Below, piece after piece: positions 30,031 to 41,909 of a DNA stretch of 64,000 nucleotides. The DNA is taken from assembly GCF_019703515.2 (NCBI RefSeq), contig NC_059358.1, positions 45,270,594 through 45,334,593 on the forward strand, given 5' to 3'. The DNA comes from Myxocyprinus asiaticus (lineage: Eukaryota > Chordata > Actinopteri > Cypriniformes > Catostomidae). The notes beneath the pieces were generated by a model. The model was not told the DNA's origin. It did no database searches and saw only the letters and a list, made by a program, of their open reading frames with translations. Position numbers and translations under genes: made by a program. The stretch's first letter is position 1. Each line of letters begins with the position of its first letter.

Positions 30031-30364
30031 CCTGAAACAAACCAGAGTTGATTACTGTATGAAAGTGGAGTGGTGCTAGGAGTTATGCTGACAAGAAAGG
30101 TTGAGGCATGTAGCTATCCTTATGGCGCTACTGTGGTGGGTCTTCTCAACTTTGGAGTGAAAACGGCTTGAAGAGCTTAATCTGATTCGAGTAGATCCAT
30201 TTGTATGCCGGTGTTTGGCTTGGTTTTGAGACCCTGATGCAGTAGGCTACTGGTGAGAGCTTTCCCACTATCTCAAAGGGGCCTGACCAACTTGGTAGGA
30301 ACTTTTTAGAGATTCCTGCCAGTTTGGTGAACCTGAAATAGAGTACCTTGTCACCTACTTGGTA

Positions 30365-31233
30365 CTAACGGTGAGACACTTTCCTGTCATAGTAGGCTTT
30401 GGATCCCTTGAAGCTGGCTTCCAAGTGCTTCAGGGCCCATGCTAATGTGGCCCGAAGATGGTTGCGCAGGTCTGTCATGTATTGGTGTGCCGTATAGACA
30501 GTTGCAACACTGATGTCTTTGGGGCAGTACAGAAGGTGTAGCAGAAGGGTCATTTCACTTCCAGTCACCATTTCGAACGGTGTGATTCCTGTGGAGCAGT
30601 GCCGAGTAGACCTAATGGCCATCAGCACCAGGGGGAGTTTCATATCCCAATCGCTGCCATTGCTGTTAACATACTTTTTTATTCCCTTTTCTCCCCAATT
30701 TGGAATGCCCAATTCTCACTACTTAGTAGGTCCTCGTGGTGGCGCAGTTACTCACCTCAATCTGGGTGGTGGAGGACAAGTCTCAGTTGCCTCCATTTCT
30801 GAGACAGTCAATCCGCACCTTATCACATGGCTCATTGTGCATGACACCACAGAGACTCCCAGCATGTGGAGGCTCATGCTACTTTCCACAATCCATGCAC
30901 AACTTACCACGCACCCCACTGAGAGCAAAAAACATTAATATTAGGAAACCCCATGTGACTCTACCCTCCCTAGCAACCGGGCCAATTTGGTTGCTTAGGA
31001 GACCTGGCTGGAGTCACTCAGCACACCCTGGATTCGAACTTGCAACTCCAGGGGTGGTAGTCAGCGTTAATACTCGCTGAGCTACCCAGGCCCCCAACAA
31101 AGTTAACATACTTTTTAAGCATGTTGATAATGGTGCGGCTGGCACATTCGACCTGTCCAGATGACTGGAGATGATACGGGATGTGGAAGTTGACTTTAGC
31201 TTGAGGTGAAATGGGTGCCTTGATCCGAATCAA
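30365..31233 (-). pseudogene. Integrase core / C-terminal remnant, split by a SINE
   Basis: On the minus strand 31233-31110 reads YHLQSSGQVE and MLKKYV, the end of the DDE integrase core. On the far side of the SINE, 30700-30365 continues KKYVNSNGSDWDMKLPLVLM and STGITPFEMVTG, then the basic segment YYDRKVSHR. The glutamate-bearing GQVE stretch is present. The SINE interrupts the frame and duplicates GTTAACATACTTTTT. Confidence 0.75.
30680..31101 (-). mobile_element. tRNA-derived SINE (same family), copy 2
   Basis: Reverse orientation: TTGGAATGCCCAATTCTCA near 30700 is the 3' end, and GCTGAGCTACCCAGGCCCCC near 31077-31096 is the tRNA-like head. The 15-base GTTAACATACTTTTT occurs on both sides (30665-30679, 31102-31116), a clear target-site duplication. 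The middle keeps CCTCGTGGTGGCGCAGTTAC and TTGGTTGCTTAGGAGACC. Confidence 0.93.
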
Positions 31234-31485
31234 CGGAGAGGGTTAGACCAGCGGCTGAACACATGGTTCAGCAGCAGGACTGCGGTTGTTGTGGCTGTGT
31301 AGTTAGGGGCAGGGAGGCGTTCCTGCCACTTGGTGAAAGCTCAGGTAACCATGAGGATGTACTTGTTACCTTGTGAGGACTTGGGGACGGGTCCAATCCA
31401 ATCCACCTGGAGGTGGAACCATGGGAACATGATCCTTCAGTTCTGTAATGGGGCCCAATCCAGTGGTCAGGACGGCTGGAACTGG

Positions 31486-32064
31486 CTACAGACCAGGCAC
31501 CTTTTTACATAGGAATGTATCGCAGGCCATCAATGGCCAATAAATGACTTGCTGGAGGGTCTTGAGGGTGGCCTTGTAAGCCTCGTGAGCATGGGTTAGC
31601 ATCACCCCTCTATGATCAGTTGGGACAACCCTGCGAGCTAGTTCTAGGTCGGTTTGGGTATGGACCAACAAACCTTTCTCCAGTTTAAGATGCGGTTGGT
31701 TGCGAAGGAGAGCATGTAGCTCCTCCAACTCACAGAGTGAGATTTGAGAGGCCCCTTGTGTTGCAGGGTTTCCTACCTGCTGCCGGACGGTTTGGATGGT
31801 GATCAGATCTGCATCAGCGGGTCTCCATCCCAGGTGCAGAGTCTGTGGGCAGGTCTGTGGGTCTTCGCGCCTTTCTTTTGCCTGCCGACGGGTGAATGCA
31901 TTTACTGCACATTTTTGGGTAATTGGAAGCCACTCGTCTCGGGACTCCCAGGCCGTGCCCTGTTCCGCGCCTAGCTTGGCTAGGCAGTCGGCTTCGTCAT
32001 TACCGTCTTTGTCAGGTCCGGAGGTTTGGGAATGACTTTTGACCTTTTTCCAATACAATGTCAT
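31486..32064 (-). pseudogene. RNase H end and integrase zinc-binding remnant
   Basis: A 192-codon open segment on the minus strand begins WKKVKSHSQTSGPDKDGNDE then ADCLAKLGAEQG. This is the HxxxxxxxxDxxGNxxAD end of a retroelement RNase H. It then runs into an HRGVMLTHAHEAYKATLKTL, YWPLM block resembling the HHCC zinc-binding region of integrase, where the final cysteine pair appears altered (DTFLCKKVPGL). Confidence 0.75.
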
Positions 32065-32556
32065 TCACAAGTCAGTCGCAAGCCAGGGAGAGTTCCGAGT
32101 AGTCACCATAGTCACCACAGTGTCGAGTAGTGTGTGGAAGCTGATGCACCCCCCTACCACTACTGATGTGTATATGCATCAGGCATTGTCATTATGGACC
32201 AGATCGCCAAAGAAGGTCAGAAAAAGAGGGTGTGGTGTGTTAGGAGTGACTGTTTTGGGGAGCAACTTGGCCTCCCCTGTTCCCCTTTCCCAACCTACAA
32301 AGTAAACTTTGGCATTAACAGGAGTGGGTACATAGTCTAGTCATGCTGATGGCAGCTCAGCAGCATGTTCCTTTGAGGAGTTTGGTGGCCCTGGTGAACG
32401 ACGGAGCACTTCAAGCTGCATTACTGCCTCTGTCAGGCATCTCCTGATTATACCCTCCATTTTCTGTCTCAAAACTTGTCCTCTGGAGGGGGTCTGAAAC
32501 CTTGTCTTTCCACTCACCTTCTTGTTTGGGTTTCCGTTTGAACCGTACCTTTCCTT

Positions 32557-33356
32557 TCAGTCAGCGAGCGTTTTGCCATTTTGGCCTGGCGTGATCCTGG
32601 GGGCGTGTCTGGTCACCACCTCCTGGTTCTGTTGCCCTCCCTGCTGGCGAGGTGGTCGGCGCCTCTGGGATCCTGTTCTAACGTTCACCTTAACGTGAGG
32701 CATCTTGTTACCTTCAAGTGCTAGGTCGGCATTTTCTGAGGCTTGGATCCCCAGGACTCTGGCATCACCTTCGTGCCCTCGAGCAGGGTGCACGCACGTC
32801 TCCCATGCCAGTTGTGCGTACCTTCTGATTTCCTGCATGGTAGGGTTGCCTATTCTGCAGTGCATCATGACGTCATATCGCACACTTTTGAGGAGGTTGT
32901 GAAGAAGAAAGCGCGTGAAAGCCCATTCCTTCTCCAGACCTGGTGCATTACGTCCTTGGAAGTACGTGGTTCTCAAGCATCTGTAATACTCGTGTTGAGG
33001 CTCATGCCTATTCTGCACGATTGCAAAGTGCCTAGGGTAGAGGAGGCTTCATTGGTATATGGCGAATGCTCCTCGCGTAGGGCTTTATACAGAGCTCGGG
33101 TACCAGTCGGTAACATTTCCATGGACACTCCTCACCATGGTCTTTCATATAAGCTTGAGTTTTTCATGCGATGAAGCATGAGGTAAGTCAACAAGGCAGT
33201 GTTCAATTTCTCTGAGATAATCATAGATGTTTGAATCTCAACTACTTGGATCAAAGTGCTCAATGTCCCTTGCGAGGGACTTGAGTTGTCAAGTGCACAA
33301 GCCTTGGTGTCAGTATGACCATGGGTTATCCGAGTCATCCGAAACACCATAGTCAC
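32557..33356 (-). pseudogene. gag-like remnant
   Basis: The minus-strand frame 33018-32557 reads YYRCLRTTYFQGRNAPGLEK and FTRFLLHNLLKSVRYD, then MQEIRRYAQLAWETC, and ends in a basic stretch (RTGSQRRRPPRQQGGQQN). This resembles a capsid C-terminal/nucleocapsid region. A neighbouring frame 33356-33132 may be its upstream part. No CCHC zinc knuckle is visible, so the assignment rests on position and composition. Confidence 0.55.
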
Positions 33357-33640
33357 TCAGATCGCTATAGCGATGAGGACAACTTCTTCCCCTTCATGGT
33401 GGGGATGGAGTCCTGCCAACATGTGGGGTGGGCCCCGTGTTTTTTACAGCTCCCTGGCTAATGGGGCCCTCGAGCCACTTACACCACTCTGGGCTCAGGA
33501 GTAATTTTCCCCCTTCGTGGTGTGGAATCAATCTGGTCGAAACCCAAGGTGGCGTGACTGAAATGGGACTGAGTGTGGCAACTGGAAGGAGGGGCACCTG
33601 TATCCAACCAGCGGGCTGCTGGAGGATTTTGTATCAAGGC

Positions 33641-34348
33641 ATCTAGGAGGACAAAGTCAGAGACTGTACCACTAGGGGCAGCTTGGCTCCTTGTATGCGT
33701 CCCTGGGTTTCCTAAGGCACATTTATACTGGTTGTGCTAAAGAGGGGGGCCTCTTCGATGTCAGATGTGGTGCTGTGCATTTCATGGGTGGCCAGGTCAG
33801 CAGCTGCACTTACCTGATCTGACTCTGCTCTTAACTGTCCAACAGAAGGTGATTCGTTTCCACACAGGACATGCTGAACTTAGCAAAAAACACATTGTAA
33901 TGCACTCTAAACCTATTTATCTATACAATCGTTTGCAATATTCTATATGCTTTTATGAAGCAACATAAAATAATGTAATGAAAAAGACGTCTGTCGGACT
34001 GTTACACATGCAGTGAGGATGCACAAACACTTTATTTTTCTGTCAATCTGACTGAATCCAGACAATCTAAGAAGGTTATTATCTGCAGATTGTGATTTGG
34101 GTTCTGTTCTGTGTAAATTACTTACAATTTGAATGTAACTGCGATCTTCTCATATAAATTAGATTTCATAATGATTTCGTTTGTAATAGTTTGAAATGCC
34201 ACACTTTCGATAAATATTTGATAGTTTATGGCCATTATCACAGGTTAACTCGATGTGGGAGTCCAGAGAACTGTATTTACTGAATAAAGCCGCAGGTCTG
34301 TATGCCGTCAGTCAAAGCTCAATGCGAGCCGTTAAAGCACCACAGCTG

Positions 34349-34379
<31 letters not shown>

Positions 34380-37300
34380 AATGTAGTTACTGTAGTTCAA
34401 TAACTGGAGTCTCTGGATACTCTTAAACGATAAGGTAATAATTAATTAAAATAAATTATGAGACATTCAATATCTCTTTATAAATTTTGACAGTTTCAAA
34501 ATATTTATTGTAGCTTTGTACTCTCAAAGACATCATTTGTGAGGTAAAAACGTGTGTGAAAAACACTTCGTTGTGAAGTTGGAGCAGCGGTTGCGCTGAC
34601 GTGTCACTTCATAGACTTCAATGTACAGTATTTGGCAGCGCTGATATGAGTCATGTGAGAGCCCCTCAGTGTATATAAACATCAGTCACTTTACGCATTA
34701 ATAGCTCTTCCACCCTTTTCTCTCAATGATGAACAAGGTAGACTCACATGCCGATGCTGAAGTAAAAAAAACAACATGCCCCTCCTATTCAGTCGGTCTG
34801 TGCCACAAAGCAGGATTAAGCAGCTACATAGATACATTTAAGCAAACTCTGAATTTGCAGTACCAGTAAAGTGGACAGGCATTCATCGGGGTTCCTCGCC
34901 ATAGTAACATATGCTAATTGGCTAACCTGCTCCGGGGCAGGTTATGTTGCCGATCAGAGATCTCATCCAGATTCTGGACCAATTAGCTGTGAGCAGGGTC
35001 ATTCCCCCCAGTATCTCTCAATCCAATTTAAAACGCACTTCAATGAGACAATTTTATACATTTACAAAATAAGCTATTTATGATCATTATTTATTGCAAG
35101 AAATATATTTTTGGCAGTCTTACATTTGTTTAAAGACACCTTAATTTTTTCAACAATCATTTTCCCACACTGGCCATAACATATTTATGAATAAATAAAC
35201 CTAATTATATAATTTCAAGTAAGATATTAATACAATATCAAAAATGATCGAATGACTTTAAAATATAAAAACATAATCACTCCGCATTATATTGTAGATA
35301 TATCAGAAAAGTGTGAATTCCACCCAAACCTCTTCTTATTAGGATTTGCTGGCAGAGATGCCATGAACATACAGTATTTCACTTGAAGTTCAATAAAAGC
35401 ACACTAGCACACCAAATATGTCTTTATTGTGTCTTATGCTGCTAGAAAGAAAGAACAAATAAGTCTTTATTAGTGCATACCATCTACTCATTTTCCAATT
35501 GCTCACATTTGTATTTTTCAATAGTGTATTAATGTCTAATAGTATTAAATGATATTAAGTTATTAATTTAAATGAATACTAAAGTTTTCATTTCAATTTT
35601 TTACATTTCACATCAAGATATTGAACTTTTAAAATGACAAGCCTGAATGTTCTTGTTGTGGACCTATATAAAGTTACTTTCACGTCGATATATTATCTAT
35701 TTTAATATTTTCATCACCTTCAGATTATTTTCATGCTCTAGCAGCAGCAATGTTTCTTCTTGCTGTTTAAATGCCTTTAAAAGTGATCCTCTGTGCTGTG
35801 AATGTATAATAATTATTCATGATTTCATAGTGATTATTCGTGTTGTGTAAATTTGTTTTGATTGATCATATTTTCTTATGTCCTCTTGTGCTGTGTTATA
35901 ACTGTTTAAAGTATTATAATTTATCATAATTGTCATAAACATCTTCAGCGGAGAAGTAAATCTGGCGAGATGTGACTCGCGCTGTCTCACACGCTGTTCG
36001 CTTCATTCATGTGAACGCACACGTGAACTAATCATAACCTCGGGATCAAACTCTGAATTGATAGAGAAAGTTGGTAACGAGCGTCTTGATACCACTTAAC
36101 CCTAATGAAACCTGATTGGATTTAGTGAATTTTGTCTAACTAAAACCAATCCTGGAATCCAGAATTTGTTCAGCTATTTTGTGATACATGGCACAGGTCA
36201 TTCAGTTTGTTTTCAGTTGTCATTCAGATCATTGAGAAGTTTCATGAATGCCGCTTCTCACTGTGCACGTGTTGCTGTAGCCAAACACGCGATTAGCTGT
36301 AGCCATAACCAATTAAGCGATCTGCCTTGGTTGGACCGCGATTGTCAAGAACACGATTGGCTGCAGCAGTAATCAATCATGAGGGTGTGAGCGCCTTATC
36401 CGGTGATGTTGTTTCACAATATGCAGCCGCCAGTGTCCTGCAAATGTATGCTACCTGGCTATCAGGATGTGCTACCAATGCTATATTCACATAGTTTTGG
36501 ATGTGACATCTCTCTGTTATGGGTGACAGTTCTGAAAGCAGCACTTAACTATGTAAAAGCATATAAAATGCTTTGAAAACTTTAACAGAGACCTCTAGTG
36601 GGCATTTAAACCACCAAACTTTGACCTCAGAGTCATCAGTATGGTAAGACTGCACAATTAATCGACTTTATACTGAAAAATTATGTTTTGTGTCAAATTG
36701 ATCATATTGTTTTCAGCAAATTTGTCACAGTTCAATGTGCATTACGTTTTGTCAAAATGATCGCAATATTATGATTTGTGTCAAAATGATCGTTAGTACT
36801 AATGATTGCAAAAGTGGTTTTAACCAAGTCTAAAAATGGCTGGCATTTGGATTCTTTATTAAGAGGAGGAAAAAAGAAGCAGCAACAGGATCTGTGCAAA
36901 ACAGATGTTCAAATATGATGTGTATACAGCAGAGCATGTGAGCGGAGCGGTGATAATTTCACCTGAGCGGAGAGCGCCTTTTTGAAGATTCCACTCCACT
37001 GGCTCATGCCGCTCAGTGCCGCTCTCTCAACCCAGAATGCTCTTCGTGATGTGCTGGTTTGGGAATCTGCTAAATAAGCAACAGGCCTGAGGTTATGGAG
37101 CTCTAACATTGTTTTAGTGAAGTTGCAAACCTTATAACCTAAATAAATGCAAATTATTAATCAAAGCTAAGAACGAGCAAATCGAAAGGGAGTGTGGAGA
37201 GACCGCGAGAATTAACCAATATTCCTTTTAGTGTCACATTGCAGGAGAGCACGAGGATGTGTTACATGAACCTGGTAGTGCAGCAAAATGTGAGCTAGTA

Positions 37301-37679
37301 GTCTACACTACTATTCGATAATAAATGAATAGATAAGTAATGTATCTTGTTGTTTTGCCATCAAGTCAGTGCAGCTGCCAGCTAGATGCAAGCCCGGTTC
37401 TGCAGGGTTGCGAATGTTAGAGCACCCTCCATTGAATATGCATGATTAATAATATTGCATATGATTCGTACATATAAAATTGTAGTGAATATTAATAAAG
37501 CAACAACACTGAAAAAAAGAAAATCATTCACTGCAATTTTTCTGGATAACTTAATACACCCTTTAAAACTGAACACAAAATTAGGATGATATATTGCTCA
37601 TTTTAATTTACAGACCCAAAGTCTGATAGCATTAAATCAGAAACCTATTAATGTATCAAATCTTTAATGTATCAAAAAT
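33641..37679. other. Unassigned intergenic stretch with one promoter-like spot
   Basis: No host exon or transposon frame was recognised in 4 kb. A T28 run lies at about 34350-34377. Near 34.6-34.9 kb a TGACGTGTCA palindrome (34597-34606), a TATATAA box (34673-34679) and a 47-codon reading frame (34726-34869) line up. The remainder is AT-rich with short local repeats, for example AAATGATCG words around 36700-36800. Confidence 0.4.
34673..34679 (+). promoter_or_regulatory. Candidate TATA box
   Basis: TATATAA stands 53 bases before an ATG that opens a 47-codon frame of unknown nature (starts MMNKVDSHADAEVKK). A CRE-like TGACGTGTCA lies 67 bases upstream of the box. It could be the promoter of an unrecognised gene or of an old LTR; there is no coding similarity to support either. 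Confidence 0.25.
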
Positions 37680-39128
37680 TTAATGTCGGAGTGGGATTTG
37701 AGGAAGCACTTTTTTACTGGTGAGTGTGGGCGGTGCTTGAGCGGAACATCTGCTTTGGTGATACCTCCTCCTGTTGTCTACTTGTGGATTGAAAGTCTGA
37801 ACCACTTGGTCAGATGTCACCCAGGCTTTATCTTCCACCATAGGTGAGATGTACACAAGTCCAGCATTATTATTCCTTCTCAAGAACCATATTTCAAGTG
37901 CCTCGTGGTCTTGGTTATTCACAAATCCAGCAAACTGTCTAAATTATTTGTTTGCCTTGAACTGGATCAAGACACAATCTCCAGTTTTAATGTTCTTTAC
38001 AGCAGTTAACTGGGACTCAGAGGACTGGTGTTCAGGAGTTTCAGTAGATGTGGCTTCTTAGAGCAAAAATGTGTGGACACCTGAATGTTCTGCCTCAAAG
38101 TAGATTTTGTGACAAATTTTTCCCCAGGAGACTGGCTCAATATGATGGATGGACTGACTGCCCAGAACAGCTGTGATAATGGCCCACCTATCATCCAGCT
38201 TGTGCTGCTCTGTAAAATCAGTGATTTCGATGGATGTATTCAGTTTGATTTCAGTGTTTGGGCAACACTTTCTTGCAGAATCTACAAATGATGCAGCATC
38301 TGTAACAAGGATTGCCTGTCTGCTGAGGACATATGTATTAATGGCACGCTTTACTGTTGCTCCCACACCATCCACGGCACCTTTGCCATGGTTCTGGCAA
38401 AGAAATCCCACTACACCCTTATATTTGTGAACAGCTCCTTGAAAGTGGTTGACAGGAAACACCAGATGAACATATTTTTAAATTGAGAAGCTGCATCGCT
38501 GAATATGTGAATCTCTCATCTCGCGATGCTTCTGTTGAATGTGTTCCACAGTCTTGGTGAGTCTTGTCATGTTCCAAGCTGTCACTCACAATGGCATATG
38601 ACTCTGCATCTCCATCAGACCACATAACAGATGGAAACACAGTGATCCGTCTCTGATGCTAGTGTGCTGACTGGATCTGATCTTGGTAGGCAGCAGTGTA
38701 GTTTTCAGCAAAATCTACCTGCAGCGCCACAATTTCCTTGTTTGTCTTGGCTTGCATTTTTTTGGCCTGGAAAGATGCACTTTGTTGTCTCTTTATGCAA
38801 AAATTATGTAGCAGCTGTCTTAAGAACATGAAGTACTTCACCCTGTGTGCCACTCTTCTGGACCTTATTTGGCAGCCCTCCTTTTACTTCCCATGTGTAC
38901 CAGGTTACCATAATTAGCTTGTCTTCCTCTGGGATGTCCCTTACAAAACACAAATATATGTGAATATATTGGAAAATATAATGTGATATATTAAATACAT
39001 TTTCATATATGGGAATCTAGTGCTTATTTTTCAATATATTCATGAACCATGTATGGCTATATATTGATACATATAATAAAAAAATATAGCAATAACAAGA
39101 CAAAAACTGTACTACATTTTTACATGGA

Positions 39129-39507
39129 TGTGACGTAAGCTGGCTGCTGACAATGACGAAGATGAAGAACCCAAGTGCAGTTTATTTCCAAAGTGAGAAC
39201 CAATAACCCTGACTACAAAACATGAACTAGACTTGACTACAGCGTACCAAACACATACCATCACATTCAATACTCCATAAATAGACAATGAAAACTTGAG
39301 GGCTTAAATACAAGACATGGGAGAACATAAACCAATGAACAAACAGAACTGATAACAAGATAATTAAACAATAAACCAATGAAAACATGACACATGAACA
39401 TGGAGGGAAAACAGAAATCACATGACTAGGGAAACAGGAACACATGACATGAAACAGGAACTAGAATTTCAAAATAAAAGACATGAATCAACAGAATACA
39501 CCTGACA
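39129..39507 (-). mobile_element. Solo LTR of an LTR retrotransposon
   Basis: On the minus strand it starts TGTCAGGTGTATTCTG, carries a TATTTAAG promoter-like box (about 39305), an AATAAA signal (39181-39186) followed by CTGCACTTGGGTTCTTC, and ends CGTCACA. That layout is typical of fish Gypsy-type LTRs. No internal sequence adjoins it. Confidence 0.65.
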
Positions 39508-39724
39508 ATGTAATAGCTTTATTGAAACACTCAAATCATTTCTCTTTCATTAGTTAACGCATGGGTTTACATACAGCATTAAATGTCTCAAAAATATATT
39601 CCCAATATGCCTACAAAGGTCCCAAATTCTTTACAGATTCAGGCAAATGAAGACATAAATGTAAAATCAGTGACAGATTTGCTTTCCACATAGTATTTCA
39701 AACGGCTGGACAAAATCTACAAAC

Positions 39725-40470
39725 ATTTTTTTTTTTTTTATATATATATATATACACTTACACACACACACACACACACACATTTATATCATTAATATAT
39801 ATTACAGAATATATTTCTCTCAGATTTGTGTATATATATTTAACATACATGTTCCCATATATATGTTAAAATATAGTGCATATATGTTCAAATGTATGTA
39901 TACTCAATATAGATATATTTGTAACTATATGAATATATATATATATATATTTCAGTATATATTTTGCTCAGAATTCTGTACATATATTTCACATACATGT
40001 TCCCATATATATGTTAAAATATAGTGCATATATGTTCAAATGTATTTATACTCAATATGTATGTATTTACAAATATATAATTACACAAATATTCACATAT
40101 ATGGATATATATTACAGTATATATTTCCTCAGAATTGTGTACATATATTGCTCATACATATTTCCATATAAATGTGACTATATGTACAACATATATGTTA
40201 AAATATATTTAAGCACACACTACCATTTTTTATCACATGCACATCTATATATTATGAAGTGTATTATTGAATATAAAATGACATACATTACAATATATAA
40301 GGACATATATTGTCATATATTTCCCAATATATGAAAAGTGGCAATTCCTTATGTATTACTCAGTATATTGTAATATATTAACACAATGTAATATTCTATA
40401 TAATTATGAATATACTGAAAATTATTTAATATATTGAGCCTTAATATATAAGGAAATATATTTTCTTTGC
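39725..40470. repeat. AT-rich tandem repeat block with microsatellites
   Basis: After (T)n, (TA)n and (CA)n runs (39725-39781), ACATACATGTTCCCATATAT and TAAAATATAGTGCATATATG occur at 39843 and again at 39991, a period of 148 bases. A weaker third copy is near 40150. The sequence is dominated by TATA palindromes. Confidence 0.8.
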
Positions 40471-40489
40471 ATAAGGGGTGACTAAGGAT

Positions 40490-41180
40490 ACGCTGTAACA
40501 AGGTAAGAGATGGGCAAGGAGGAGGCGGGAACCGGCTGAACAGTCAACGTAAAGTTTAATGATATAAATGAACTTACAAGAACATAAAACATAAAAGACA
40601 CACAGACACACACAATGCGGCCACGTGCGTCTCTCTCTCTCTCTTGAACTGGTGCCTCCGGCTCATCTTTATCCCTCTCCTGACTGATTAACCCGATTCA
40701 GGGCTCCTCCTCATCACACTCCTCCATCGCCCGACTCAGGTCGAGGAAACTCCCAGCAAGATGCACTCCCCTCCCTTCCTGGAGGGGGGGGGGGGCATTG
40801 CCCTTCCCTGCCTTTCTGGAGCCCTGGGAGAGACGAGGGGAGGGAAATGGTAGAGGGAAAATGTGTGGTGGAGCGACAGAGAGAGAGAGAGAGTGAGAGA
40901 GAGAGAAAAAACTTGCTCGTCAGTTCCCAGACAAGTTGTCGCCTGGTCCTCAACCGCTCCTCTGCCCTCTGGCAGACAACAGCTCACTCCTCCCCCGGCG
41001 GACAGTAGCGATCCCTCCGACCCCTGGCGGACAGAACAGCTCCTCCCCTTCTTGGCGGATGGCAGTGGCGAGGACTCCATGACAGTGCATCCCTCCTCCC
41101 TCCCGGGTTTTGGCACCAATGTAACAAGGTAAGAGATGGGCAAGGAGGCGGGAACCGGCTTACAACAACATAAAACCACA
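40490..41180 (-). mobile_element. Short LTR element with direct repeats and a PBS-like site
   Basis: TGTAACAAGGTAAGAGATGG then GCAAGGAGG occurs at about 40495 and again at about 41119. Read on the minus strand these are LTR 3' ends (...CTTACCTTGTTACA). Directly after the right copy comes TTGGTGCCAAAACCCGGGA, which looks like a tRNA primer-binding site. The interior is about 620 bases with G-rich and GA-rich runs (40785-40796, 40879-40911) and no gag or pol. The right LTR copy is truncated and lacks about 35 bases present in the left copy. Limits are approximate. Confidence 0.6.
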
Positions 41181-41909
41181 GCTTCAACAAAATCCTGTGT
41201 GCTCTGAAATGCTTGCCTTGGGATAACACGTTGCACACAGTCCAGGGCTAATTTCATATTTTCATGGTATCGGCAAAGGCACACATTTCTTGGAGTGTCT
41301 GAACACCGGAATACATGAGATGGTCAGAGCTCAGCAAACTTAGGTTTCCCAATTATAGACTCCGGATGTTCACTTTTGAAACGCCAGTAGGCCTCCAGAA
41401 TAGACATGGTCAAATGTCGTTTCTGAATCTCTTTTTACTCCTCGCTCTCTGACCATGACCACATCCCTCATCCCTGGTGCTTGCCTTGAAATGTCATCTC
41501 TTTCATAGAATTCCCTGACATGATCATATACAGTACTTGTGGCAGTCACACGATTTTTATTTATTTTTTTTATCTGGAAGGCGGCACAGTGATATGGCAA
41601 TTTTTTGCGAGGGCTGCTTGGTAAAGCTTGGAGTACTCATTTTACTACCTTGCCTAGAGACTGTCTTGATTTAAATGGTGATCTCTTTGGTGACTCCTGG
41701 AATAAAGAACCTGTGACTTCTTGAGCAAATAACTTTTCTTCTGCCTTTGTCTAGCATTCTCCCTGAATCTCTCTGCCTCTTGTTTTGATTGTTTCCTTCT
41801 TTCTTAGTCTCTCTGCTTGTTTTCTCTTTCTTTCCTTTTCCTTGAAATTGTAATCATTCCTCTTCCTCTCTCTGAATGCTTTTTATCTTTCAGCATTAGT
41901 TTTTGCCAT

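Larger units (their letters stand above)
28600..33640 (-). mobile_element. Endogenous-retrovirus-like element, internally deleted
   Basis: On the minus strand, pieces in retroviral order are a gag-like segment (33356-32557), RNase H end plus integrase zinc-binding region (32064-31486), integrase core/C-terminal region (31233-30365) and an env-like segment (30030-28865). A putative 3' LTR end follows, with a minus-strand AATAAA just left of 28660. Only about 490 bases separate the gag and RNase H pieces, far too little for protease and reverse transcriptase, so these were deleted. A SINE splits the integrase. Frames are broken throughout and the copy is defective. A matching 5' LTR was not found, so limits are approximate and a Gypsy-type origin with an env-like ORF is not excluded. 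Confidence 0.7.
37680..41909 (-). pseudogene. Transposon-derived DFAENY / HGKGAVDGVG family ORF, broken by insertions
   Basis: Minus-strand pieces line up as one protein. The start at 41909 reads MAKTNAER and KAFRERK. Next come VYDHVREFYERDDISRQAPG (41530), CLCRYHENMKLALDC (41280), VDFAENYTAAYQDQIQSAH (38720), SYAIVSDSLEHDK (38590), then HGKGAVDGVGATVKR (38380). I recognise this layout as a repeated fish protein family of transposon origin whose conserved Asp-bearing blocks look like a DDE-type nuclease. I cannot name the superfamily. Frames are shifted, and LTR sequences at 39129-39507 and 40490-41180 interrupt it. Confidence 0.6.

Noticed and set aside
30513..30938. Plus-strand frame of 141 codons
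   Set aside because: It is antisense to integrase and the SINE and has no protein-like motifs.
34726..34869. Short protein gene downstream of the TATA box
   Set aside because: Forty-seven codons with no recognisable domain are within chance expectation. Kept only as a regulatory lead.
40736..41284. A 182-codon minus-strand frame as a gene
   Set aside because: Its first part belongs to the DFAENY-family remnant. The rest is the LTR element interior with GA-rich and G-rich runs.
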